DNA of 64,000 bases from Bolinopsis microptera. Lineage: Eukaryota; Ctenophora; Tentaculata; Lobata; Bolinopsidae. The DNA is taken from contig NC_087075.1 in NCBI RefSeq assembly GCF_026151205.1, positions 14,521,628 through 14,585,627 on the forward strand, given 5' to 3'. The position numbers and the translations under genes are program-made. The notes under the pieces were generated by a model that was given only the letters and a program-made list of their open reading frames with translations, was not told the origin of the DNA and did not search any database. Every line of letters starts with the position of its first letter. The stretch's first letter is position 1. Of the stretch, positions 21,894-32,700 are shown piece by piece.

Positions 21894-24221
21894 TCAACAC
21901 AGTTCAACGATCCTACACACATCACTACGTCGCCTCAGTTCTTCTAAACATTTATCAAAATATTGACAAGTGTTGGGCGTGTAATCAAATAGAATCACTG
22001 TTGAATACACTCTGGCTCTGGAGATTGCAGTGTATAGCAAAGGAAAAAAACTCACTGTTGGATCAAACTCATTGTTATCAGCTAATTTAACGGCGATTGC
22101 ATATAATGTAAAATCGAACAATGTGATAACAGCCGGCCACTCAGCTGACAGAGACCACGATGGTGGAAGAAACGTTATCTTATCGTCTGGTGTGTTCCAT
22201 CTCTCGAGTACACTTTCTAGGGGAGTCATCGTAGTGTCATCATAAAATATTAATAATACTGCAATATCAGAATTTTTAAGACAACTGTTCGGCCCTTTCA
22301 ATTCCCACAGCTCTCTGGTCAAAATATCTATCCTTGAAGTAACTTTATTTTCACCCAGTAAGTAGATAACTGGTTTGGTGCCACGAAGAAAGTGACCTTC
22401 CTTCTGTTGGGGCCATGTCACTGGATCAGATTCAGGTAATACAATTCTTTCGTGATGCGTTCTGATTATTGATAACACAGTAGAAACTTCACAAGTATTC
22501 CTAAGATTAACAGTTAATCTTTTTGAGTTAACAAACAAACTTCTCAATTGATCACCAAAAGCTGACACTGGATATTCAATTTCGCTGTTTTTAAATTGTT
22601 CAAGTTTATATAAGACCGATTGTGCATAATCACATAGTATCCAAACACTAGTCTTGCTAGTTGTGCTCTCCTTAATGATATGCAGTATGCCCTCAAATAT
22701 AGTGTTTTTATCAGCATACTTTCTTTTTGTCTCAAGATGGATTCGATGAAAATCAAGTAAGCTTTGAAAATCATCCACGAAAACGTAATCGAAATTCGTC
22801 ATGACACTTTTCATACTTACAGCTGTATGTGCTCTCCTTACTACCAGCAATATAATCTTACTGCTACTATCTGACAATTGTTGTAACATTAACCTGCCTG
22901 CTTCTTCAACCTTATCATTTATATCATCAACAGTATCATTATCATTATCATCTTCATAATCGTATGCTATTTGTTCACACAAAGTAACATGCTCAATGAT
23001 ATTGTTTAGAAAATTTAAGTGACGTTCTACCATCGGATACTCTTTAAACCTAGTGACATCATATGGTATAATCAAAAGGATCCTTTTCTCAGGGGATGTT
23101 GTTAAAGCCATATGGATTATTTTTCCAAGCATTACGATAGTTTTACCGGAACCAGCAGAGCCGTCCACCCAGAGGAATCTCTCCTCACTTTCAAATATAT
23201 CTAACTGATCTTTTGTTAAGCTTTTAATATTAAGGTAGTTTTGGAATAAACTAGGTGCATCTACCATTTCAGGGTTTTTAGGATACTCTTTCTTAGAACT
23301 GGTTTTCTTTCTCCCCTTATTTTTACCAGAAGATCTGTTCACTTCAGCAGCAACCTCATCTACTGACTTTCTTGTTACAAGAGCTCTTCTAAGTTTACTG
23401 TCAATGTCCATTATACATTTAGGTAAGCTACAAGTGGTGATGTCCCATTTGTTATCTTGATCAATACACCACAGACCTAGCAAACACCATGCCACATTCT
23501 TCATTATCCCCGATTTTAAAGCATTCGATGAGGACACTTCACAACTATCAATGATATGAACCAAGTGGTCGAGATCTTCACTGAACAGTAAAGTTTCATC
23601 AGACAAATACTTCTCATCTACTTCTTCTCTAGAGACGTTACTTAACAAAGTAAACTCGTACACCCTCAGAGAGGAATCTACTGATCTGATAAGATCCACC
23701 ATTCTCTTTCTTTGTCTGGAGGCATCCTCAACACAACCCTTCATTTTAAGTTTACCTTCCTCTTCAGTACAACTCTGTAGAGACAATCCTTTCACTTCAA
23801 ACACAGCCACAAAACTCATTCCTATCACCACAAAATCAGTCTCACCCTCCACATTCTTCTTTGGTTGATGACAATCGTGGGTTTCTAACCCTCTCTTGCA
23901 CATTTTCACATTACACTGATGATCTGGCAGGAATGCAGCATATTGTTCGTGAGTGTAATCCAGCTGATGTATAACTATGACATTACTCTTAACCTCCTCA
24001 AAACATCTGAACACCTTCACTTCAGCTTCATACCCTTCCTGAAGCTCTCTCTCGGCAGCATTCTGTCCTTCTAACTCCACATCTTCAGGCAGCTTGTCTA
24101 TAAATTTGGAATCAGGTATCGGAGGTATCATTATTCGTCCCCTGATCTCATCTCCTTTCTGACAATAGTTATCCAGAACTTGCTGTCCTACTTTGGTTAT
24201 TCTTTTACGTAGTCCAGACAT
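21894..24221 (-). CDS. NERD-like nuclease / SF1 helicase fusion, 775 aa, intact copy
   Basis: A single-exon ORF starting MSGLRKRITKVG; the GTG just upstream belongs to the splice acceptor TTATCAG|GTG and is not the start. Residues ~55-150 look like a NERD/PD-(D/E)XK nuclease domain, with E57/E67, GETDFVVIG (D129) and FEVKG (E142, K144). A Cys/His cluster (C103, C108, H115, C117, H118) lies inside it. A basic linker at ~296-312 leads to an SF1-type ATPase. This has a Q-motif-like TKDQLDIF (Q339), Walker A GSAGSGKT (K360), Walker B-like FVDDFQ, LTVNLRN, and motif VI-like YTAISRAR near the C terminus. Proteins of this build are thought to act on nucleic acids, possibly in defence or transposon-related roles. 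The exact role is unknown, and distant likeness to schlafen/DUF2075 helicases is inference. It is tandemly duplicated at 25423-28750. Confidence 0.85.
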   Translation of the reverse strand: MSGLRKRITKVGQQVLDNYCQKGDEIRGRIMIPPIPDSKFIDKLPEDVELEGQNAAERELQEGYEAEVKVFRCFEEVKSNVIVIHQLDYTHEQYAAFLPDHQCNVKMCKRGLETHDCHQPKKNVEGETDFVVIGMSFVAVFEVKGLSLQSCTEEEGKLKMKGCVEDASRQRKRMVDLIRSVDSSLRVYEFTLLSNVSREEVDEKYLSDETLLFSEDLDHLVHIIDSCEVSSSNALKSGIMKNVAWCLLGLWCIDQDNKWDITTCSLPKCIMDIDSKLRRALVTRKSVDEVAAEVNRSSGKNKGRKKTSSKKEYPKNPEMVDAPSLFQNYLNIKSLTKDQLDIFESEERFLWVDGSAGSGKTIVMLGKIIHMALTTSPEKRILLIIPYDVTRFKEYPMVERHLNFLNNIIEHVTLCEQIAYDYEDDNDNDTVDDINDKVEEAGRLMLQQLSDSSSKIILLVVRRAHTAVSMKSVMTNFDYVFVDDFQSLLDFHRIHLETKRKYADKNTIFEGILHIIKESTTSKTSVWILCDYAQSVLYKLEQFKNSEIEYPVSAFGDQLRSLFVNSKRLTVNLRNTCEVSTVLSIIRTHHERIVLPESDPVTWPQQKEGHFLRGTKPVIYLLGENKVTSRIDILTRELWELKGPNSCLKNSDIAVLLIFYDDTTMTPLESVLERWNTPDDKITFLPPSWSLSAEWPAVITLFDFTLYAIAVKLADNNEFDPTVSFFPLLYTAISRARVYSTVILFDYTPNTCQYFDKCLEELRRRSDVCRIVELC

Positions 24222-24850
24222 CACCTGATAAGAAAATAAGGTGTTAAAACAAATAGTGGTACGTATAATAAAGACTGTGTTAAAATATAATTAACAGGAA
24301 AGTAGTTGTTCTGTTAACACTTATTTTAACGGGAAATTATTCTTACTCTTTTGTATGATCGTCAATCCCAATCAGAATAGATTTATTGGAAACCAACGAT
24401 ATTTCACGAAATTCTTCTCAGCTATCCAAAAATCAACTTTTAATACATTTTCAACCATCGTATTGTAAGAATAATGATAGAAATATATGTGGGGTCAAAT
24501 TCGACGATTTGAAAAACCGGCCAATATCAAATAGACAAGGGATCTATTTTGATATTCAACTTCTTAAAATAGGAATAAGCAGCTGCTATATAATAAACAA
24601 GTTAAATGTACCGAGCTAGACTAAGTTACTACGTAGAGTTAATTAAAAGAACAAATCAAGAAAGTAATCAACTTACCAGTTACCAGTAGTTTAAGTAGTT
24701 CACTGTCTTTACATACTGACCTAGATCAATTAGATAATTAGTTCGATAATTAATTAGATAATTAATTAGGGAATAATAGAACTGGATACTTGTGGGGAGG
24801 TGAACAATATTTAGTACAAAATGTGACATTGATTCTGTGTTGTAATTGAG
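24222..24850 (-). promoter_or_regulatory. 5' leader intron, non-coding first exon and promoter region of the helicase gene
   Basis: A donor ACTG|GTAAGT at 24677/24676 pairs with the acceptor TTATCAG just upstream of the ATG. The same donor (TTCCTG|GTAAGT at 28179/28178) and the sequence around it (agttcactgtctttacatact, then ataattaattag repeats) are conserved in the second copy. This indicates a 5' non-coding exon at about 24677-24760. The intron contains the empty site (attaacagg) of the MITE found in copy 2. From 24850 to 25422 only duplicated flanking DNA is seen. Confidence 0.6.
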
Positions 24851-25422
24851 GAATACTGGAAACTAATTGGTTAATAGCTGTCACGTGTTATTAAAACATA
24901 GTTCATCTCCCACCAGTACTCAGATCAACGATTATATTATATTATCATAATATTATGTAGTTTCTAATGATCACGAAATTCGTCACCTTATAGTTTTTCA
25001 CATTGAGCGTATTTTGTAGCCCTCAAAATTAGGGCAATTTGTAGACAATGTATGAAATCTAGCTAAAATAATATAAATGTAACTTTCAAACATGGCAAAA
25101 ATATTCTCACAGAAAAATACAGTAGCATTAAAGTATGAATATAATTTAATTTAAAAACTCATCGTGAATAAATACACTGACAAAAGAGGTTGTCATGACA
25201 TTTAGTTTCTGTTTCAAAAACACTGCGTAAAACATTTCGTTTACTTTCTTCAATAAAAATTTGATGAAATATCTGTAAATGAAAATATATATAAATAAAA
25301 TTGCAATACAATTTGTTTCAATATCCATGGCTTTCTCAACTGAAAACATTGTAATTAATTACAAAAGTCTTAACGAGTGTCTTAAAGCACTGTAAATTAA
25401 CACTGACAAGACGTGGCAACAA

Positions 25423-27739
25423 TCAATACAGTTCAACGATCCTACAAACATCATTACGCTGCTTTAGTTCTTCTAAACATTTATCAAAAAATTGACAAGT
25501 GTTGGGCGTGTAATTGAATACAATCACTGTTGAGTACACTCTGGCTCTGGAGATTGCAGTGTATAGATACGGAAAAGAGAGACTGAATGCAGTGTTATCA
25601 TTGTTGACAGGTGAGCTATGTGATGGAAAATCGAGCAGTGTTATAACAGCCGGCCACTCAGCTGACATAGACCATATTGCTGGAAGAAACGTTATCTTAT
25701 CGTCTGGTGTATTCCATCTCTCAAGTATACTTTCTGGAGTAGTCATCAGAGTAGGATCAAGAAAATATGTTAATACTGCAATATCAGAATTTTTAAGAAT
25801 GTTCGACCCTTTCAATTTCCCGAGCTCTCTTCTCAGAATATCAATCCATGAAGTAGATTTACTTTCACCCACTAAGTAGATAACTGGTTTGGTGCCACGA
25901 AGAAAGTGACCTTCCTTTTGTTGGGGCCATGTCACTGGACTTGCTCCAGGTAATACCATTCTTTCGTGGTGCGTTCTGATTATTGATAACACAGTAAAAA
26001 TTTCACAACTATTCCTAAGATTAACAGTTAATCTTTTTGAGTTAACAAAGAAACTTCTCAATTCATCACCAAAAGTTAACGCTGGAAATTCAAGTTTTTT
26101 AAATCTATCTATGACCACCGATTGTGCATTATCACATAGTATCCAAACGCTAGTCGTGCTCTCCTTAACGATAGAGAGTATGCCCTCAAATATGATGTTT
26201 TCATCAGCATACTTTCTGTTTGTCGTAAGACTAAAGCCAAGACTAAGGCCAAGGCTGCCTTCATGAACATCGAGTAAGTTTTGAAAATCATCCAAGAAAA
26301 CGTATTCAAAATTCGTCATGAAACTTTAATGCTTACAGCTGCAGGTGCTCTCCTTATTACCAGCAATATAATCTTACTGCTACTATCTGACAATTGTTGT
26401 AACATTAACCTGCCTGCTTCTTCAATCTTCTCACTTATATCATCCTCAGTATCATTATCATTAACATCACAATCGTATGATATCTTTTCACACAAAGTAA
26501 CATCCTCAATGATATTGTTCAGTAAATTTAAGTGACGTTCTACCATTGGACTGCTTGAATACCCTTATACCTATCGCCATAAGGTATAATCAAAAGGATC
26601 CTTTTCTCAGGCGGTGTTGTTAAAGCCAAATGAATTATTTTTCCAAGCATTACGATAGTTTTACCGGAACCAGCAGGGCCGTCCACCCAGAGGAATCTCT
26701 CCTCACTTTCAAATATATCTAACTGATCTTTTGTTAAGCTTTTAATATTAAGGTAGTTTTGGAATAAACTAGGTGCATCTACCATTTCAGGGTTTTCAGG
26801 ATATTCTTTCTTAGAACTGGTTTTCTTTCTCCCCTTATTTTTACCAGAAGATCTGTTCACTTCAGCAGCAACCTCATCTACTGACTTTCTTGTTACAAGA
26901 GCTCTTCTAAGTTTACTATCAATGTCCATTATACATTTAGGTAAGCTACAAGTGGTGATGTCCCATTTGTTATCTTGATCAATACACCACAGACCTAGCA
27001 AACACCATGCCACATTCTTCATTATCCCCGGTTTTAAAGCATTCGATGAGAACACTTCACAACTATCAATGATATGAACCAAGTGGTCGAGATCTTCACT
27101 GAACAGTAAAGTTTCATCAGACAAATACTTCTCATCTACTTCTTCTCTAGAGACGTTACTTAACAAAGTAAACTCGTACACCCTCAGAGAGGAATCTACT
27201 GATCTGATAAGATCCACCATCCTCTTTCTTTGTCTGGAGGCATCCTCAACACAACCCTTCATTTTAAGTTTACCTTCCTCTTCAGTACAACTCTGTAGAG
27301 ACAATCCTTTCACTTCAAACACAGCCACAAAACTCATTCCTATCACCACAAAATCAGTCTCACCCTCCACATTCTTCTTTGGTTGATGACAATCGTGGGT
27401 GTCTAACCCTCTCTTGCACATTTTCACATTACACTGATGATCTGGCAGGAATGCAGCATATTGTTCGTGAGTGTAATCCAGCTGATGTATAACTATGACA
27501 TTACTCTTAACCTCCTCAAAACATCTGAACACCTTCACTTCAGCTTCATACCCTTCCTGAAGCTCTCTCTCGGCAGCATTCTGTCCTTCTAACTCCACAT
27601 CTTCAGGCAGCTTGTCTATAAATTTGGAATCAGGTATCGGAGGTATCATTATTCGTCCCCTGATCTCATCTCCTTTCTGACAATAGTTATCCAGAACTTG
27701 CTGTCCTACTTTGGTTATTCTTTTACGTAGTCCAGACAT
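25423..27739 (-). pseudogene. Second copy of the NERD-helicase gene, frameshifted
   Basis: The N-terminal part (27739 to about 26580) is nearly identical to the intact copy through Walker A (GPAGSGKT). The frame is then broken near 26555-26580, where ILLIIPYG continues in a different frame to the stop. It is broken again near 26320, where one base is missing relative to the intact copy (ctttaatgc against cttttcatac). The middle (ERHLNLLNNII) and the C-terminal part (FEYVFLDDF to YTAISRAR and CRIVELY) remain recognisable in the other frames. The C-terminal part has diverged more than the N-terminal part, which points to partial homogenisation. Two truncated proteins are possible but a functional full-length product is not. 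Confidence 0.85.
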
Positions 27740-27819
27740 CACCTGATAAGCAAATAAGGTATTAAAACAAATAGTGGTACTTATAATAAAGGTTTGACTG
27801 TGTTCTGATATAAAATTAA

Positions 27820-27968
27820 GGGGCCATCTAGTTAGGACGTCCGCCACAATCGCGAATTTCATACCACATTTCAGTATGTCCAAATTTTCAAAACCTGCCC
27901 CCTCCCCGGCCGTCTGGATTTCCAGCTACTTTTAATAGTACAAATAAAACCAACTCAAATTCCAAAGC

Positions 27969-27999
<31 letters not shown>

Positions 28000-28031
28000 G
28001 TATTTGCAGGACGTCCTAAGTAGATGGCCCC
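27820..28031. mobile_element. 212-bp MITE with 23-bp inverted ends and TAA duplication
   Basis: The ends ggggccatctagttagga (27820 on) and its complement tcctaagtagatggcccc (to 28031) are imperfect inverted repeats, flanked by TAA on each side. The paralogous leader intron of the other helicase copy reads ataattaacagg, the empty site with one TAA. TAA duplication with GGGGCC-type ends suggests PIF/Harbinger. It contains a run of 29 C at 27971-27999. Confidence 0.85.
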
Positions 28032-28379
28032 TAACAGGAAATTGTTCATTCGCTATTAATATGATCCTCTATCACAACTAGGTACGGACACTGATAGATT
28101 TATAGTAAACCCACGATATTAACCCGCAAGGCCACTCTTTTGCCAATTTTCAAATAAAATTACTTTGGGCTTACTTACCAGGAACCAGTAGTTCACTGTC
28201 TTTACATACTGTCCTAGACAATTAGAAAATTAGTTAGATAATTAGTTAGATAATTAATTAGATAATTAATTAGGGAATAATAGATCTGGATACTTGTGGG
28301 GAGGTGAACAATATTTAGTGCAAAACGAGTCATCGATTCTGGACAATTTTTTGACATAGAATCTAGCTAAAATAAAAAC

Positions 28380-28556
28380 GTGTAAAATCCGGATTGGAGT
28401 ATTATTTATGAGTCGCATTGTTGTAATGTATTCTGGGTAAAATTATCTTTATCCCGGTTGTTGCGACAAGTAAAAAATGCTCTTATTAGGGAAAGGAGAT
28501 TACTCGACGTTTCAATGTAACTACATCGTATTCATGATCTCAAATTATTTGTTATA
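28380..28556. repeat. Interspersed repeat, also at ~49715-49885
   Basis: Shared blocks include ttatgagtcgcat, gcgacaag.aaaaatgctct and cgtttcaatgt followed by acatcgtattcatgatct, in the same order and orientation at both places. No terminal inverted repeats or coding capacity were seen. It could be a SINE-like family or solo fragments. The surrounding 28560-28750 repeats sequence at 25090-25200 as part of the large duplication. Nothing further was recognised at 28751-29416. Confidence 0.75.
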
Positions 28557-29416
28557 TAGTAGTGTTGAAAGTATTAAAATTTTACCCAGAATACATAAAA
28601 TAAAAACAGCATAACTCTAAAACATGGCAAAAATAATCTCACAGAAAAATACAACAGAATTAGTATGAACATAATTGAATTTTAAAAATCATCGTGAATG
28701 AATAAATCAAACGGAAACTAAACCGGGACAGAAGTGGTTGTCATGACAACCGGAACAGAAGTAAATCTGCAATTATTTAAGGACAGATACTGCATACCAC
28801 CAATAAGATGATCACTTGTTAGACTCTAGATTCTATAAATGCTTTAGTAAGTTAGTACTATACATTATACAATGTGTGTTTGTAATACATAAAACAAAGA
28901 CAAAACCCTTCGCAATTCTTTGCATTAAGACGGAAATAGACTTCAAATCATGGTCAGATCTAGATCAATCGTCCAATTATTTTGATTTTTTAATGGGACC
29001 TCATTTTTAATCTCAAACAAGGAATACACCAGTAATCAACATATTAACATAATTATTTCTCATAATTTTATTATCAAGAGAAGCCTTTTAGAGAAGATTA
29101 AGATTTTATCCAAACTACAGCTCAAAAAATTAACAAGCTGATAACTTCCTACTCCTTACGGAGGTAAAAACTAAAGCTAAAATGACCACAAATTGTCACT
29201 AGCTACAAGTGAAGCTGCTGCTGGAAAATGTCTGTGTCATGTTCAACTTAGGAATATCTGCTCAGATATAAACTAAAACTGAGCAATTGACTGCTGCTGA
29301 TAACGTGATACACTGAAATATACATATCCAGCGTACAGGTAACGCTGGATGTTATTTTCTTGGATCTGAACTAAAATTGTATTTATCGCAGTTTGCTGCA
29401 GCAGAGGACGAGATTA

Positions 29417-29792
29417 ACTAAAACTGGAGTTCACTGTTTCTAAGGAAACTAAAACTGGAGTTCACTGTTTCTAAGGAAACTAAAACTGGAGTTCACAGTT
29501 TCTAAGGAAACTAAAACTGGAGTTCACTGTTTCTAAGGAAACTAAAACTGGAGTTCACTGTTTCTAAGGAAACTAAAACTGGAGTTCACTGTTTCTAAGG
29601 AAACTAAAACTGGAGTTCACTGTTTCTAAGGAAACTAAAACTGGAGTTCACTGTTTCTAAGGAAACTAAAACTGGAGTTCACTGTTTCTAAGGAAACTAA
29701 AACTGGAGTTTGCTGTTGCTAAGGAAACTAAAACTGGAGTTTGCTGTTTCTAAGGAAACTAAAACTGGAGTTTGCTGTTTCTAAGGAAACTA
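29417..29792. repeat. 31-bp minisatellite containing the nischarin-like stop codon
   Basis: About 12 copies of ctaaaactggagttcactg followed by tttctaaggaaa. The copy nearest the gene (29790 on) is the coding end itself. On the minus strand AACTCCAGTTTTAG is the last codons plus TAG, and every unit repeats it. Units next to the exon share its tttgctgtt(g/t)ct variant, as expected if the array grew outward from the exon. Confidence 0.95.
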
Positions 29793-32700
29793 AAACTGGA
29801 GTTTGCTGTTGCTGAAAGATATCCCTTCACTGGCGTCCTCACTGTCCTCACTGTCGTACAGATCTCCCAGATCTGTGTCTCTGCTGAACGACAGAGACTG
29901 GATCTTGTTGAGCCGCGCAATACACTGAAAGTGAAAGTGAAAGTGAAAGAAAACAAAATTGCAGATTTATTAATAATCTCATGGACGCTTTCAACGCTTT
30001 TTCCAGTTCTTTTGAGAACAGAATTTTAAGTACCAGTTATTAATAATTGTTACAGATAACGCAAGTCACTGAAAGAAAAAATTGCAGATTTCTAAATTAC
30101 AGAAAGTTATTTTATGGGAGATTTTCAACACTGTTTCCAGTTCTTTTGAAAACTGAATCCCTTAAGTTTTAAGTTTCAGTTATTATTATTCGATGATAAG
30201 ACTTTTCCATGTTCTTCATTTGTTGATCTAATAAAATAACTCTCACCTCATCACCACTAGAAGTGTGGTCTGTTAGCCCAGGTGATACAGGACTATCTGT
30301 AGTGACAATCCGATCACTTCCGGGAGAAACTGGGCTGTCTCTAGCAAAAACAGGGCTGTCTCTACTTCTACCAAGGCGAGGGCTGTCTCCCGCTAAAACG
30401 GAAATATCTGTGGCTGATAAAGGACTGTCCCTAGCTAAAACAGGACTGTCTCTAGCTAAAACAGGACTGTCTCTAGCTAAAACAGGACTATCGTCGGATA
30501 GAAGTGGACTCCTAGTTCGCGATAACATGGGACTGTTGGAGATAAAGTCCGGCGTTTCAGCTGGACCTGGGCTACCTTTTGTCTTGTACCCGCTGTTTGA
30601 TGCCCCTTCTTTATCACTTGTGTGGGGGTTATCATAGTTTTGTGAAATCAGATCAGTACTTGAAACTTCCACGCTAGATCCAGGACAGGCTTCACCTACT
30701 TCTGGGCTAGTTCCACCCGCAAAAATAATGTCATCATAATCGGGCCGATCTACAACAAACGTTTCCACACCCAACTCGGCCAAATCGGCCGAGTCACTCT
30801 CTACATAGCCCATGTCTCTTGATGACCTCATCATGTCTTTCTCTGAAATCACGTCCTCTTCAATAGCTTCAGTAGCTTCAGAAAACTCTCCTGATACCTC
30901 CAATGTGGGCACGACCTCTTCAATAGCTTTAGTGGCCTCTGAAAACTCTCCTGATACCTCCAATGCGGACGCAAAGTCCCCTCTTTCTTCTCCATCGGGA
31001 TTATCCAGTTCGAGATGAGGAGAAGTGAAGACGGAAGAATAAGGTGTTGGAGCAGGAGTGTCATAGTCTGAGAGAGATTCCATCTCATTGTCCGGGTTTG
31101 CACTCAGATTCAAAGTCAAGTTAGAAGGTGAGATGATCAGCCCTTCGAAGAGATTCCCTTTCTCTGGCGCTCCCTGCTTGTCCTCCTCCCCAATACACGT
31201 GTTGTCCTCCAGTCTAGACTCCTCCATGCACGTGTTGTAATCATCACAACTACTCGTGTCACTCAGATCCTTGCTGGAGCCAGAAACTGAACTGACGTTG
31301 GATCCTTGACGTTGTTCGGGCTCCCCAAACGGGTTCATCCTAAGTCTAGGACTGGATCCAAGATTGGAACCTGTCTGAGCTGGACTGGAGCCAAGTTTAG
31401 AGTAAAGATCTGCTGAGCCGGACAGGTTGTAGTAGGAAGAGTTAAAGTGTTTGATGACAGGTACATTGAGGGGAGACACAGGCTCTAGTGAGCTGTACTC
31501 GTCATTAGCAGCTTCTAGATCACTGCGGGTGGGGGACAGGTTTTATTGGCTTATAGTAAAATTTATTGGTCAGAAGAATTAACTAAATATGCGATGAGAT
31601 GAAAAGGAATGGCATGAATTTTACAAAAATCTAAAAAAACCGAGCACAACCAAACAAACAATAAACCACATACCCGTCATCGCAGCTACTGGTATGATCC
31701 AGACAGGTAGAGCTGCCCTGATGGGACGCACTCAGCCCCATCAGGGCCCCACCGGGAGAGGACATGTAAGGCTGGGGTGGTGATGTGGAGGGGGCAGAGG
31801 ACGCGAACGCTTGCGCAGGGTCCCAGTCGTAGGTGCGCGTTTGAGAGGGTGTGCTTCCTGGGGGAGTTTGTAATAGTTTGTGAGTTTTACCCGCCTCTGG
31901 TTTTTGGTTATGTCATTATTTTGGTAGCTGTTGCGATTTGAAAAAAGCTTAAAAACAAGATGTCCCACACTTGAAAAAATCACCAGATCAACCACTTCAT
32001 GCTATTCTATCAACTAATAACTAATTAACTTACATACTTAATTACTTAATTAGTAAATTATCATTTATTTAATTAATTAACATACTTAATCAATTAATTA
32101 GTAAATTAACATACTTAATTCAGAGATAGCTGGAGAAAGAGCCTCCCCCTCCTCAGCAAGCTCTGCTTCGGAGTCAGAGTGTGAGCTCTCGGTGGTCGCT
32201 ACCGAGGAATCGTGCAGGATTGTGTTCCAGCGGTGCTCATCTGAAATGTGTCACTTATTAATTAATTAATTAATTAATTAACTGGTTAATTAGCAAGTTA
32301 TTGTTTATTATTGACTTCTCGTCTTCGTACGAAAATCTGTTTTACTTACAGGCTACAGCTGTTTAGGCTCGAACCGCTCTCAAATTTCTTCAAACAACAT
32401 TTTTTTACTGGCTCGAAGATGAATGATGATTGGGTCGCTCATGTTATTATTATATGTTAATGATCCCTAACAGAACAAACCTGGCGATGGTTCCTGAGCG
32501 AATGCAGTGGGAACCTGGTCGGAAGTAGTACCGAAGAAGGGCAGTGTTGAAGGGCCCTGGCTCGCCGACCCCTTCACACGGGTGTTCTTAGCTTTCTTTT
32601 TCTCCTTCTCTACAGGGAGTAATGTGGTGGGGACAGGGCAATTATAAGTGTATTTTAGAACTGTCTAGGTAAAATGAGTATGTAATGATAATTGTCAGTC

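Noticed and set aside
24221..24224. GTG as start of the helicase ORF
   Set aside because: The GTG directly follows a 3' splice site (TTATCAG). The ATG three bases later is the sensible start and is conserved in the second copy.
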